Source of the DNA: Thermofilaceae archaeon
Lineage (GTDB): Archaea; Thermoproteota; Thermoprotei; Thermofilales; Thermofilaceae
NCBI GenBank assembly: GCA_026986905.1
Contig: JALSNQ010000009.1
Span: 1 to 41,501 of the forward strand
Length of the DNA: 41,501 bases
Direction: 5' to 3'
Part shown: piece by piece, positions 9,112 through 19,095 of the stretch
How positions within the stretch are numbered: position 1 is the stretch's first letter
Layout of the letters: the number at the start of each line of letters is the position of its first letter
Translations under genes and position numbers: made by a program
The notes under the pieces: model-generated
Seen by the model: only the letters and a program-made list of their open reading frames with translations
What the model was told of the DNA's origin: nothing
The model's database searches: none

Positions 9112-9402
9112 GTGAACAACATGAAGTTTTGTCCTAAATGCGGGGGCGTTATGATTCCTAAACGCGAAAAGAACGGCCTATATCTTGTATGCACAAATTG
9201 TGGGTACAAGGTCAAGGTGAAGAAGGAGGAGGGGTATAAGGAGAAGGAGCACATATCGGAGGACGTTAGAAGCAGGGTGGCCGTGGTGGATCTCGGTGGA
9301 CGCAGAGGGCTCACCGAGGAGGAGAGAGCTCAGCTAAAAGAAGAGTTCTACGAGGTTTTTCTCGAGACGATGGCTGGAGAAGAGGAGTCCGGGGAAGAGT
9401 AG
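9112..9402 (+). CDS. single zinc-ribbon TFS/RpoM-like protein
   Basis: MKFCPKCGGVMIPKREKNGLYLVCTNCGYKVKVKKEEG resembles the TFS/RPB9 N-terminal zinc ribbon; TATA-like attatatatgc at about 9068. Confidence 0.82.
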   Translation: MNNMKFCPKCGGVMIPKREKNGLYLVCTNCGYKVKVKKEEGYKEKEHISEDVRSRVAVVDLGGRRGLTEEERAQLKEEFYEVFLETMAGEEESGEE

Positions 9403-9450
9403 CCCGGGTAACCTCTATATTTCTCCCCCTCCCCTCCAGAGGGGGATTTA

Positions 9451-11262
9451 ATGCGAGTAGCGGTAGTCGACCAGTCCCTGTGTAGGCCCTCTAAATGCGG
9501 GCACGAGTGTATACGCTTCTGCCCTATAAACAGGGGTGGGGCTAAATGCGTATGGCTCGACGAGGAGACAGGCAAGGCGAGGATCTCCGAGCAGCTATGC
9601 GTGGGGTGCGGCATATGCGTGAAGAAGTGCCCCTTCCACGCGATAAGCATAGTAAATCTCCCAGAGAAGCTTAAGAAGGATCTCGTACACAGGTACGGGC
9701 CAAACGCCTTTGAACTCTTTAAGCTACCCATCCCCAAGGAGGGTAAAGTCCTCGGCATAATAGGGGGCAACGGTATTGGAAAATCGACCTCGCTCAGGAT
9801 ACTTTCGGGGAAGCTTAAACCAAATCTTGGACGCTACGACAACCCCCCGGACTGGGATGAGATAATAAGGTTCTTCAGGGGGTCGGAGCTCCAACCCTAT
9901 TTCGAGAAAATAAGCAGGGGGGAGATGAGGGCTTTTCTCAAGCCGCAGGCCGTAGACAAGCTGCCCCGGGTCCTCAAAGGAGAAGTGGGCGCCCTGTTAT
10001 CGCGTATCGACGAGCGCGGAGTGCTCGACGAGGTGAGAGAGAAGCTGGCGCTGGGTAATATCTGGGGCCGCGATGTAAGGAAGCTTAGTGGAGGCGAGCT
10101 TCAGAAGGTTGCAATAGCGGCCGTGATGCTGCGTGACGCTGATGTCTACCTTTTCGACGAGCCGGCAAGCTACCTCGACATACGTGAAAGGCTTAGGGCC
10201 GCAAAGGCTATAAGAAGCCTGGCGGGGCCCGGGCGATACGTGGTAGTTGTTGAGCACGACTTGGCTGTGCTGGATTACGTCTCGGATCTGGTCTCTATAC
10301 TCTACGGAGAGCCGGGGGTATACGGTATTTCCAGCCTTCCACGGGGCGTCAGGGCTGGAATAAACGCGTACATCGAGGGCTATCTTAGGGAGGAGAACGT
10401 CAGGATCAGGGATTACAGGATAGAGTTCTATGCGAGGCCGCCCCCGCACGAGTGGAGGCCGGAGAGCGTGATGTTTAGATGGAGTGACCTGAGGAAAAGG
10501 CTTGGCTCCTTTTCGCTTACCGTTGAGGGGGGCGAGATACATAGGGGCGAGGTAATAGGCATACTTGGGCCTAACGGCATAGGAAAGACGACCTTTGTCA
10601 AAATGCTTGCGGGGGTGCTTGAACCCGATGAGGGCTGGGTTGAAGGGCTTGGAGAGGTGGAGCTGAGCTATAAGCCGCAGTTCCTCGGAGACATAGACTT
10701 CCAGGGCACGGTTGCAGACCTCTTTGATACCCTCCAGGTAGACACGTCGTCAAGCTTCGTCCAAGCCGAGCTCTTCAGGCCTCTCAGGATAGAGCCCCTC
10801 ATGAACCGTTATGTCTCCGAGCTCAGCGGCGGCGAGATGCAGCGGGTAGTGGTGGCTGCTGCGCTGGGTAGGGATGCTGACCTCTACCTTCTCGACGAGC
10901 CCATGGCGTACCTCGACGTTGAGCAGCGCTATGCTGTTGCACGTGTAATTAAGAGGCTTACCTCTGAGAGAAACGTGGCGACGTTTGTCGTCGAGCACGA
11001 CATAGTGGCCATGGATTTCCTGGCGACCACGTTAATGGTCTTCAGGGGGGAGCCCGGCGTTAGGGGTGAGGGAAGCAGCCCGGTCGACATGAGGAGCGGG
11101 ATGAACGAGTTTCTACGCGAGCTCGGTGTCACGTTCAGGCGCGACCCACATACCAAGAGGCCGCGTATAAACAAGGAGGGCAGCTGGCTCGACAGGTATC
11201 AGAAGGAGGTTTTAAAGGAGTACTACTACGTCGTGGAGGAGAAGGGCGAAGAGGAGGAGTAA
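9451..11262 (+). CDS. abce1: ribosome-recycling ATPase ABCE1 (RNase L inhibitor homolog)
   Basis: N-terminal Fe-S domain (CRPSKCGHECIRFCP...CVGCGICVKKCPFHAI) followed by two ABC domains with LSGGELQKVAIA and LSGGEMQRVVVA. Confidence 0.97.
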   Translation: MRVAVVDQSLCRPSKCGHECIRFCPINRGGAKCVWLDEETGKARISEQLCVGCGICVKKCPFHAISIVNLPEKLKKDLVHRYGPNAFELFKLPIPKEGKVLGIIGGNGIGKSTSLRILSGKLKPNLGRYDNPPDWDEIIRFFRGSELQPYFEKISRGEMRAFLKPQAVDKLPRVLKGEVGALLSRIDERGVLDEVREKLALGNIWGRDVRKLSGGELQKVAIAAVMLRDADVYLFDEPASYLDIRERLRAAKAIRSLAGPGRYVVVVEHDLAVLDYVSDLVSILYGEPGVYGISSLPRGVRAGINAYIEGYLREENVRIRDYRIEFYARPPPHEWRPESVMFRWSDLRKRLGSFSLTVEGGEIHRGEVIGILGPNGIGKTTFVKMLAGVLEPDEGWVEGLGEVELSYKPQFLGDIDFQGTVADLFDTLQVDTSSSFVQAELFRPLRIEPLMNRYVSELSGGEMQRVVVAAALGRDADLYLLDEPMAYLDVEQRYAVARVIKRLTSERNVATFVVEHDIVAMDFLATTLMVFRGEPGVRGEGSSPVDMRSGMNEFLRELGVTFRRDPHTKRPRINKEGSWLDRYQKEVLKEYYYVVEEKGEEEE

Positions 11263-11345
11263 GGCGCCCCTTCTACGCGTAAAACTTTTTTGTATCCGAT
11301 ATTCTTCAATAGTGCACCCCCAGAGCTACATGGAGGTGTGCTGAA

Positions 11346-11624
11346 ATGTCAGAGGAGGTAGGTGTCATCTACGTTGGGAACAAGCCAGTGAGCAGCTACG
11401 TGCTAGCGGCAGTGACCCAGTTCACCGCTGGCGCCAAGAAGGTGGTACTCAAGGCGAGGGGAAGGGCTATTTCCCGCGCCGTCGACGCGGCTGAGCTTGT
11501 AAGGCGCTTCCTAGGCGACAAGGTCAAGTATGAGAAAATAGAGATCGGCAGCGAGAAGGTCGGAGAACCCGGCAAGGAGAGGACGGTCTCTACAATAGAG
11601 ATAGTGCTCGCTAAGGCGGAATAA
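11346..11624 (+). CDS. albA: chromatin protein Alba
   Basis: VIYVGNKPVSSYVLAAVTQFTAGAKKVVLKARGRAISRAVDAAELVRRF; ggaggtg Shine-Dalgarno-like site upstream. Confidence 0.96.
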   Translation: MSEEVGVIYVGNKPVSSYVLAAVTQFTAGAKKVVLKARGRAISRAVDAAELVRRFLGDKVKYEKIEIGSEKVGEPGKERTVSTIEIVLAKAE

Positions 11625-11683
11625 GCGCTATAGGTGCAGGGTTTTTTATACGTCCAAGGTTTTTCTAGCCGTCACCGATATCA

Positions 11684-11697
11684 GGGGGGCAGCCCCC
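11684..11697 (+). promoter_or_regulatory. GC hairpin in the 5' leader of the GH57 gene
   Basis: ggggggcagccccc, 5-bp G:C stem, 26 nt before ATG 11723 and downstream of TATA-like ttttttata at about 11643. Confidence 0.4.
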
Positions 11698-11722
11698 ACA
11701 CATTTCTTAGCAGTGGTTTAAC

Positions 11723-13546
11723 ATGAGGATCGAGCCTAGAGTTGACGACGTTATATTACTGGAGGGGCGGAAGTATACCTTCTCGTTCAAGCTAGTAAAT
11801 GATTCAAGGGAGACACTGCGCGGTGTGCCCTCCCTAAGCGTCATAGTCGAGGAGAAGCCGAGGGTTTACGTGGTGTTCGAGGAAGTTGAACTGGGGCCTG
11901 GTGCCGAAAAACTGCTTTCAGCCACCACTAGAATACCGCCCGGCACGGGGGAGGGGGTCATTGAGATAATCTTCGAGGAGGAAGGCAAAGTTTTGGCAAA
12001 GGAACAGTTGCCGATACTTGTCGTGAGTGACGGCGAAGAGATATACGTCTCCTTTGTATGGCACCACCACCAGGCGCCGCAGTACTATCCTAGCGGCGAA
12101 TACAAGGATCCCTGGCCGTTTCTCCACGTGTACAGGGGAAGCTTCTACGCGTTCGAAGGGGGCCCCTACAGGGTACACCTAGCCATACATGATAAGCACC
12201 CTGCCTTCCGGGATACAGACCACCTTTCACCGTCTCTCTTGGAGCAGTGGGAGAAGGCGGTTGCAGAGGGCTACACCTACAACGGCGAGAGGGTCGAGCC
12301 GAGCGACCAGCGCGTAAAGTCTGTCGCCGAGACCCTCGAGGGATACAGGAGGCTTGTCTCGGAGGGTAGGATAGAGCCCCTAGGCAGCTTGTATGCGCAC
12401 ACCATCCAGGGCTTTCTACTGAGAAGATCCAGGGAACTCGGCATGGAGCGCCTTGTGAAGAGCCTCCTATTATGGGAGCTCAAGCTGGGTCTCAGAACCG
12501 TGGAGCGCGTGCTGGGTAGGAGGCCATGGGGGGTGTGGACGCCCGAGATGTTCTGGGACATGGATCTCGTAAACCTCTACGCCGAGGCGGGTGCGAGGTA
12601 CACTGTTCTGTGCCAGCAACACTTCGAAAGGGCTGGCGGGGAAAAGGGGACCATTTATGAGCCCTACTACGTTGAGGACGTCTTTACGGGGAACAAGGTG
12701 GTGGTGTTTTTCAGGGATATACGGCTTAGCGACTGGCTGAGTTTTGAGGTGAATTTTCCCGACGAGAAGGAAGCCGACCTCGCGGCGCGTCGATTTGTAA
12801 TAGAGCTTGCTAAGCGGAGGCATGTAAGGCCGGGGGGAATAGTCGTCGTAGCGTTGGACGGGGAGAACTGGATGATAATCCCCCAGTATAAGAGGTATGC
12901 TCCCTACTTTCTCTACCGGATTATAACCTTTATTGAAAGAAGCAGTATAATAAAATCGACAACCCTTGGAAGCTACCTCTCTTCTAGGAAGCCGCAGGCT
13001 ACACTATACTTTGTCCCCTATGGATCCTGGATAGGGTTGTCGGATAAGCAGTGGACCGGCGGGGTGAAAGACGAGACCTGGAATTACGTGTTGGAGAAGT
13101 TAAAGTGGGTTGAAGGGCTCTACGACGCGCTAGAAGAGGTTGTAGACGAGCTACTGGAAAAAGAGGAAAGCCCACTCTACATGGCTTTTAAAGCTGCAGC
13201 GATATCGCTTGACAGCGACTTCTACTGGTATGGGGAGGATGAACGGGAGCGCGACTTCGTGAAGAAGTGGGCCGATGAGGCCGAGAGAATAGCTCGCCGC
13301 ATACTAGAGATGATCTCTATAGAGCCCGTCGGCGAGAGCGACGACCACGTGCTGCTGCGGATAAAAAACGGCACAGAATACCGTATAAAGCTCCGGTTGG
13401 AGGTTAGGGACAAGGACTATTCTAGCAGGCACATCGTCAGAATCGACCCAGGCGCGGTGAGGGAGATAAGCGTCTATGCCCCGGAGAAGGGTTCCTCGAT
13501 CGTCGTCGGCGCCGGCAAGATAGTCCTGTTTTCAAAGGAGAGGTGA
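11723..13546 (+). CDS. glycoside hydrolase family 57 protein (alpha-amylase/glucanotransferase-type)
   Basis: VSFVWHHHQAPQYYPSGEYKDPWPFLHVYRGSF, GVWTPEMFWDMDLV, VVALDGENWMI; N-terminal beta-rich extension. Confidence 0.92.
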   Translation: MRIEPRVDDVILLEGRKYTFSFKLVNDSRETLRGVPSLSVIVEEKPRVYVVFEEVELGPGAEKLLSATTRIPPGTGEGVIEIIFEEEGKVLAKEQLPILVVSDGEEIYVSFVWHHHQAPQYYPSGEYKDPWPFLHVYRGSFYAFEGGPYRVHLAIHDKHPAFRDTDHLSPSLLEQWEKAVAEGYTYNGERVEPSDQRVKSVAETLEGYRRLVSEGRIEPLGSLYAHTIQGFLLRRSRELGMERLVKSLLLWELKLGLRTVERVLGRRPWGVWTPEMFWDMDLVNLYAEAGARYTVLCQQHFERAGGEKGTIYEPYYVEDVFTGNKVVVFFRDIRLSDWLSFEVNFPDEKEADLAARRFVIELAKRRHVRPGGIVVVALDGENWMIIPQYKRYAPYFLYRIITFIERSSIIKSTTLGSYLSSRKPQATLYFVPYGSWIGLSDKQWTGGVKDETWNYVLEKLKWVEGLYDALEEVVDELLEKEESPLYMAFKAAAISLDSDFYWYGEDERERDFVKKWADEAERIARRILEMISIEPVGESDDHVLLRIKNGTEYRIKLRLEVRDKDYSSRHIVRIDPGAVREISVYAPEKGSSIVVGAGKIVLFSKER

Positions 13547-13583
13547 GGCCTAGTCGCCTTTTTTAGAGATCCCCGTTTCTAAT

Positions 13584-14960
13584 ATGGTGATGGACGAGCT
13601 AACCGAGAATGCACGGATGACCGCGCTGACGCTGGTGCTCGAAGGTATACGTGCCGCCGACCCCTACAAGGCGGTTCTCAGCTCCCTTAAGGGGGGTAAC
13701 GGCGTAATCGTGGTGGGGAACCACAGGATAGAGTATAAGGGCTCAGTGTACGTTGTGGGCGCAGGCAAGGCTACGGGGGGAATGGCGAAGGCCGCCGAGG
13801 AGGTTCTTGGAGACGCTATTGCGGGCGGCGTTATCTCCGTTCCCGAGGAGCTCGCCGGATCAGTGTCCCATGAACTTAAAAAGATAGAGGTTGTGGGCGC
13901 CACTCACCCCAGGGCTTCCGAAAAAAGCGTGGAAGCCGGTAAAAGGATAGTGGAGGTGGCTAGGAGAGCCAGCGAAGGGGACGTGGTATTGGCGTTGATT
14001 TCCGGGGGAGGAAGCGCTTTAATGGAGTACCCCGCCGAGGGGGTCGGTATCGACGATATAGGAAGCATAAGCATAGAGCTCATGAAAGCCGGGGCCGATA
14101 TATTCGAGCTGAACACCGTTAGAAAACACCTTTCCAAGATAAAGGGAGGCTGGCTTGCAAAACACGCCTATCCGGCGCATGTAGTCGCCCTCATGATCTC
14201 CGACGTTGTGGGGGACCGTATGGATACGATAGCCTCCGGCCCCACAGTGCCCGACCCCACGACATTTGCCGATGCAAAAAAGATTTTAGAGAAGAGAGGG
14301 CTGTGGGCCTCTTCCCCCGAGGCAGTGAGGAGTTACATTGAGAGGGGGGTGAGGGGGGAAGCACCTGAAACCCCAAAGCCGGGCGACCCGGTCTTCGAAA
14401 GGGTCTTCAACAAAATAGTTGCAAGCAACATTATCTCGCTGAGATCCATGGCGGAGAAGGCTGCCGGGCTCGGGTATAGGACAATAATATTGACCTCCAT
14501 GCTGGAGGGCGAGGCAAGAGAGGTGGGTAAGGTAGCGGCATCTATAGCACGCGAAGCCATAAGAAGCGGCTTGCCCGCGCAGCCGCCCCTCGTGGTCCTA
14601 GCCGGCGGAGAGACCACGGTGACTGTAAGGGGCAACGGTGTAGGGGGCAGGAACCAGGAGTTAGCTCTCTCCGCGGCCATCAAGATAAAGGGGCTAAAAG
14701 GGGTCGCTATAGCCTCCGTTGGAAGCGACGGCCGGGACGGCCCCACCGACGCAGCTGGGGCCGTCGTCGATGGCTACACTTGCGCTAAGGCTGAGGAAAA
14801 AGGCCTCGACCCCCTCTCGTTCCTCGAAAACAATGATAGCTACACGTTCTTCTCCAAGGTGGGCGGGCACGTGAAGACGGGGTACACGGGCACCAACGTG
14901 AACGATTTCCTGATTATAGTTGTCGAGGGAGAAGCGGGGAACAAAAATAGGGAAAAATAA
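13584..14960 (+). CDS. gck: glycerate 2-kinase, MOFRL family
   Basis: YVVGAGKATGGMAKAAEEVLG, ALISGGGSALMEYPAEGV, VLAGGETTVTVRGNGVGGRNQELALSAAI, SVGSDGRDGPTDAAGAVVDG. Confidence 0.94.
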   Translation: MVMDELTENARMTALTLVLEGIRAADPYKAVLSSLKGGNGVIVVGNHRIEYKGSVYVVGAGKATGGMAKAAEEVLGDAIAGGVISVPEELAGSVSHELKKIEVVGATHPRASEKSVEAGKRIVEVARRASEGDVVLALISGGGSALMEYPAEGVGIDDIGSISIELMKAGADIFELNTVRKHLSKIKGGWLAKHAYPAHVVALMISDVVGDRMDTIASGPTVPDPTTFADAKKILEKRGLWASSPEAVRSYIERGVRGEAPETPKPGDPVFERVFNKIVASNIISLRSMAEKAAGLGYRTIILTSMLEGEAREVGKVAASIAREAIRSGLPAQPPLVVLAGGETTVTVRGNGVGGRNQELALSAAIKIKGLKGVAIASVGSDGRDGPTDAAGAVVDGYTCAKAEEKGLDPLSFLENNDSYTFFSKVGGHVKTGYTGTNVNDFLIIVVEGEAGNKNREK

Positions 14961-15001
14961 ATACCTGTTTTTCTGCTAAGCGGGGCACGTTGCCCCCGGT
15001 T

Positions 15002-15412
15002 TTAATAGAATCTTCTCCTGCGGGGACGCCAGGAGGATTCGACCTGCTTCTCCGAGATGTTGTTTTCCGTGTTTACATCCTGTATTTCCTCGTTAGCGGG
15101 CTCTATGGAGCCGTAGCGGCCCGTGCTCAGCCTCATACTGCCTCTGTAGACGCTTACGTAGCCGTTTTTGAGGGTAACTGTCTCACCTTCGTGCTCCTTC
15201 ATTTTCTCGATATTGTCGTCCCATGCCGAGAATATCATGGTCCCAGTCTCGTCTCCAACTAGTACGTCGGCTACGCGGTGCTCTGAGCTGTCTTTCCTAG
15301 AGATCACGCTCCTCTCCTCACCAACGTTGAGAACCTTAAACGTGACTTCGAAGCGCCTTGTAGAAGGCGTTATATCTGCTATCTTAACCTTTTTTAGTTC
15401 TCTCTCACTCAT
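15002..15412 (-). CDS. ssb: single-stranded DNA-binding protein (OB fold, crenarchaeal SSB type)
   Basis: MSERELKKVKIADITPSTRRFEVTFKVLNVGEERSV...HRVADVLVGDETGTMIFSAWDDNIEKMKEHEGETVTLKNGYVSVYRGSMRLSTGRYGSIEP; TATA-like GTATTTAAAC on the minus strand near 15468. Confidence 0.9.
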   Translation of the reverse strand: MSERELKKVKIADITPSTRRFEVTFKVLNVGEERSVISRKDSSEHRVADVLVGDETGTMIFSAWDDNIEKMKEHEGETVTLKNGYVSVYRGSMRLSTGRYGSIEPANEEIQDVNTENNISEKQVESSWRPRRRRFY

Positions 15413-15527
15413 CCAGTTCGCTTCACACCATCTACTAGGTGCTTGTGATAGACCAAGTTCACCGTTTAAATACTTAGCGCTCGCCGGCATAACGCTCTAA
15501 TACTCCCCGCGGTAGGATAGCCGGGTT

Positions 15528-18209
15528 ATGCGTGGAGGCCCTATACGTTTCGCTGAGAAGGAGTATACCAAGGAGGACGTGCTACGCGTACTGGACCCCC
15601 TGGTAGCCGAGTGGTTCTCCTCAAAGTTTAGGGATCTTACGCCTCCTCAGAGGCTCGCGCTGATACCTATACATGAGGGGCGCAATGTACTCGTGTCAAG
15701 CCCAACTGGGACCGGTAAGACTCTCACAGCCTTCCTCATAATCCTAAGCGAGCTCTTCGCCATGGCCAGGAGGGGGGAGCTGGAAGACACCGTATACGCG
15801 GTTTACGTGTCGCCCCTCAGGGCCCTCAACAACGACATATACAGGAACCTCGAGGAGCCCCTAAGGGAAATCTACGAGCTGGCCGAGAAGAAGGGTGTCG
15901 AGGCTCCAAGGATAAGGCACGCCGTGCGTACCGGCGATACGCCTCAGAGCGCTAGGCAGAGGATGCTGCGTAAACCGCCTCACATCCTTATTACGACTCC
16001 GGAGACGTTGGCCATAATCCTGGTTGCCCCGAAGTTTAGGGAGAAGCTGAGGAGTGTGCGATGGGTGATAGTAGATGAGATACACAGCCTGGCCGAGAAT
16101 AAACGTGGAGTCCACCTAACCCTCTCACTTGAACGACTGAGGGAACTCGTTGGGAGAGACTTCGTCAGGATAGGCCTATCCGCGACCATTAACCCGCTGG
16201 AGGAGGTCGCCAAGTTTCTCGTAGGCTTCGACGATGAGGGGAAGCCTAGGGAGTGCGCCGTGGTCGATGCAAGGTACGCTAAAAAGAAGAGGCTACGGGT
16301 GGTCTCACCGGTAGAAGATTTGATACATACACCTGCGCAGGAGGTCACGAGAAGGATGTACGAGCTGATCTACGATATAGTCGTCAAGAACAGGACTACG
16401 TTGATCTTCACGAATACTAGGAGCGGTACAGAGAGGGTCGTGTTCCACCTTAAGACGCTGGCCAGGGAGCGGGGAGACCTGAGGGAAGACCAGATAGCAG
16501 CCCACCACAGCAGCCTTTCGAGGGGGGTTAGGCTTGACGTTGAAGAGAAGTTGAAGAGGGGCGAGCTCCGGGCTATCGTGAGCAGCACAAGCTTGGAGCT
16601 GGGCATAGACATAGGCTACATCGACGTAGTGGTTCAGCTCGGGTCGCCCAAGTCCGTTACACGCTGCCTTCAGAGGGTGGGGAGGAGCGGACACAGGCTT
16701 CACGAGGTAAGCAAGGGGATCATGGTGTGCGCCGACAGGGACGACCTAGTGGAGGTAGCGGTGATGATAAGGGAAGCCTACAGGCACCACCTAGACAGGG
16801 TGCATATACCCCGCAACGCCCTGGACGTGTTGGCCCAGCACATAGTCGGCATGAGCATAGAGAGCAAGTGGAAGGCGAGGGACGCCTATAGGGTTGTCAG
16901 AAGGAGCTACTGTTACCGCGAGCTCCCGTGGGAGGACTTCCACAATCTCCTCGTGTACCTCAGCGGGGGCTATAAGGAGCTTGAAGGCCACAAGGTTTAC
17001 GGTAAAATATGGTACGACCCCGAGGAGGGTGTATTCGGGAGAAGAGGGAAGTACGCCAGGGTTATCTACTCGCTTAACATAGGCACTATTCCCGACGAGG
17101 TTAGCGTGAAGGTGTTCACGGTAGAGGGAAAATACGTGGGAAACATCGAGGAGGAGTTCTTGGAGCGTCTAGCTCCGGGCGACCGCTTCGTACTTGGGGG
17201 GAAGGTGTACGAGTTTGTAAAATCCAAGGGCATGAAGGCGTATGTGAAGCCAGCCTTTGAGCAGCGCCCCACTATCCCCAGCTGGTTCAGTGAGATGCTC
17301 CCGCTGAGCTACGACCTAGCGGTAAAGATAGGAGGTTTCAGGCGAATGGCGGCTGAGTGGATAGCCAGGGGGGAGTCCGAGAGGCTTGAACGCTATATCT
17401 CGAGGGAGTGTAGGGCTGACGAGCGCTCCTCAAAGGCTATAAGAGGCTACCTAGAGGAAGAGTACTATTTCCTTAAGAGCCTGGGCGTCGACGAGTATCC
17501 GAGCGACCGTGTTATACTAGTCGAATACTACGTCGACGAGGCCGGGCGTACACACCAAGTTTTCCACACCCTGTTTGGTAGGAGGACGAATGACGCCCTC
17601 TCGAGGGCTCTCGGCTACCTAGCCTCGAAGGCCTCTATGAGCAACATAGGAGTAGCTGTCCACGACAACGGCTTCGCTCTCATATATCCACCCGGGGTTA
17701 AGCCGTCGGTGAAACTGGAGGATCTCAGGTCTGGAGAGCTGAGGGACGTGCTGAAGAGGGCTATCATAAACACGGAGCTCATGAAGAGGAGGTTCAGGCA
17801 TGTAGCGGTTAGGAGCCTCATGATCCTGCGGAACTATAAGGGGCACGAGATAAGCGTTGGCAGACAGCAGACAAGCGCGGCTACCCTGCTAAGGGTCGTT
17901 AAGAGGTGGGAGGACTTCCCGGTTTTAAAGGAAACATTCAGGGAGATACTTGAAGACTACATGGACGTGGAGCACGCAGAGGAGGTTCTAAGGAGGATCG
18001 AGGAAGGCAGGATAAGGGTTGTTGAACTGGAGCCTCAGCGTGTACCGAGCCCGTTTGCCTACAACATCGTACTGGAGGGACTAAGCGACATAGTACTCAT
18101 GGAGGACAGGCGGGCTTTGATACAGAGATTCCACGACATGGTTATGGCCAGGATAAAGAAGATGGGGATTAGCGGTCTCCCCGAAGCCTCTCCAGGAAGA
18201 GCTGCTTAA
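15528..18209 (+). CDS. lhr: Lhr-like ATP-dependent helicase
   Basis: VSSPTGTGKTLTAFL, VDEIHSLAENKRG, SATINPLEEVAKFLVG, SSTSLELGIDIGYIDVVVQLGSPKSVTRCLQRVGRSGH. Confidence 0.95.
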   Translation: MRGGPIRFAEKEYTKEDVLRVLDPLVAEWFSSKFRDLTPPQRLALIPIHEGRNVLVSSPTGTGKTLTAFLIILSELFAMARRGELEDTVYAVYVSPLRALNNDIYRNLEEPLREIYELAEKKGVEAPRIRHAVRTGDTPQSARQRMLRKPPHILITTPETLAIILVAPKFREKLRSVRWVIVDEIHSLAENKRGVHLTLSLERLRELVGRDFVRIGLSATINPLEEVAKFLVGFDDEGKPRECAVVDARYAKKKRLRVVSPVEDLIHTPAQEVTRRMYELIYDIVVKNRTTLIFTNTRSGTERVVFHLKTLARERGDLREDQIAAHHSSLSRGVRLDVEEKLKRGELRAIVSSTSLELGIDIGYIDVVVQLGSPKSVTRCLQRVGRSGHRLHEVSKGIMVCADRDDLVEVAVMIREAYRHHLDRVHIPRNALDVLAQHIVGMSIESKWKARDAYRVVRRSYCYRELPWEDFHNLLVYLSGGYKELEGHKVYGKIWYDPEEGVFGRRGKYARVIYSLNIGTIPDEVSVKVFTVEGKYVGNIEEEFLERLAPGDRFVLGGKVYEFVKSKGMKAYVKPAFEQRPTIPSWFSEMLPLSYDLAVKIGGFRRMAAEWIARGESERLERYISRECRADERSSKAIRGYLEEEYYFLKSLGVDEYPSDRVILVEYYVDEAGRTHQVFHTLFGRRTNDALSRALGYLASKASMSNIGVAVHDNGFALIYPPGVKPSVKLEDLRSGELRDVLKRAIINTELMKRRFRHVAVRSLMILRNYKGHEISVGRQQTSAATLLRVVKRWEDFPVLKETFREILEDYMDVEHAEEVLRRIEEGRIRVVELEPQRVPSPFAYNIVLEGLSDIVLMEDRRALIQRFHDMVMARIKKMGISGLPEASPGRAA

Positions 18210-19095
18210 ACTCCTCCCCTCTCACGCCCGACGCCACTTTTATCCCCCTCTTTTTTATCCATGGCCGCCTCTCGACCAGCGTCGTCCCGCGAGCCTTACC
18301 GCACAGCGCCACTTCGACGCCGTGTTCTTCGAACCCGAAGAGCTCCTCGGAGACGGCGGCCGCTACCGCCAGAGGGTCGTGGAGCCTCATGAGGGGGTCG
18401 CCGACTCTCTCCACGTAGAACTTGGAAACATGGTATGCGAGCGTGCAGGCTGGGCTCCCGCAGGATTTAAGGGCCTCAATGTCCTCAAGGCTGAGCCCCG
18501 TGGAGGGATCCATCGTCACGTCAAGGCCTATAGCGTAGGTGTTGAGGCCGCTTTCAAACACTATCTCAGCCGCCTCTGGGTCTTGCCACACGTTAAACTC
18601 CGCGGTGGGCGAAGCGTTCCCAAAGCCGTACCTCGTCAGTCCGTACGCGCCGCCCATCATGTAGTGCTTCTCGACGTAGTCTACAAGGTCCGGGTACGTG
18701 CTTACCGCTAACGCGAGGTTCGTCAGGGGGCCTGTAGTGACGACCACGATGCTCCCATGCTCTTTAGCCAACCTATACATCATGTGGGCGGCGGATTCGC
18801 GCTCAACCCTGCCGCCCGAGAGGCCGAGGCCGGCAAGCCCGTCTTCACCGTGGACCCACTCGGCTGTTCTAAGCTTTCCAATGAGGGGCTTCCGGGCACC
18901 CGGATATACGGGTACGTCGTCTCTACCCGCTATGTGCAGCACTGCTGCGCTGTTCCTAGCTGTTTTCTCCAGGTGCACGTTTCCCGCTACAGCCGTGACC
19001 GCTAGAAGCTCCAATTCTGGCGAATAGGCGGCTAGGAGTATTGCAAGCGCGTCGTCGATGCCCGTGTCCACGTCGAGTATCGTGGGCTTACCCAT
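18169..19095 (-). CDS. inosine-uridine-type nucleoside hydrolase
   Basis: MGKPTILDVDTGIDDALAILLAAYSPELELLAVTAVAGNV (DTDxGxDDA-type motif), TGPLTNLALAV, MMGGAYG...NASPTAEFNVWQDPEAAEIVF. Confidence 0.95.
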   Translation of the reverse strand: MGKPTILDVDTGIDDALAILLAAYSPELELLAVTAVAGNVHLEKTARNSAAVLHIAGRDDVPVYPGARKPLIGKLRTAEWVHGEDGLAGLGLSGGRVERESAAHMMYRLAKEHGSIVVVTTGPLTNLALAVSTYPDLVDYVEKHYMMGGAYGLTRYGFGNASPTAEFNVWQDPEAAEIVFESGLNTYAIGLDVTMDPSTGLSLEDIEALKSCGSPACTLAYHVSKFYVERVGDPLMRLHDPLAVAAAVSEELFGFEEHGVEVALCGKARGTTLVERRPWIKKRGIKVASGVRGEEFKQLFLERLRGDR

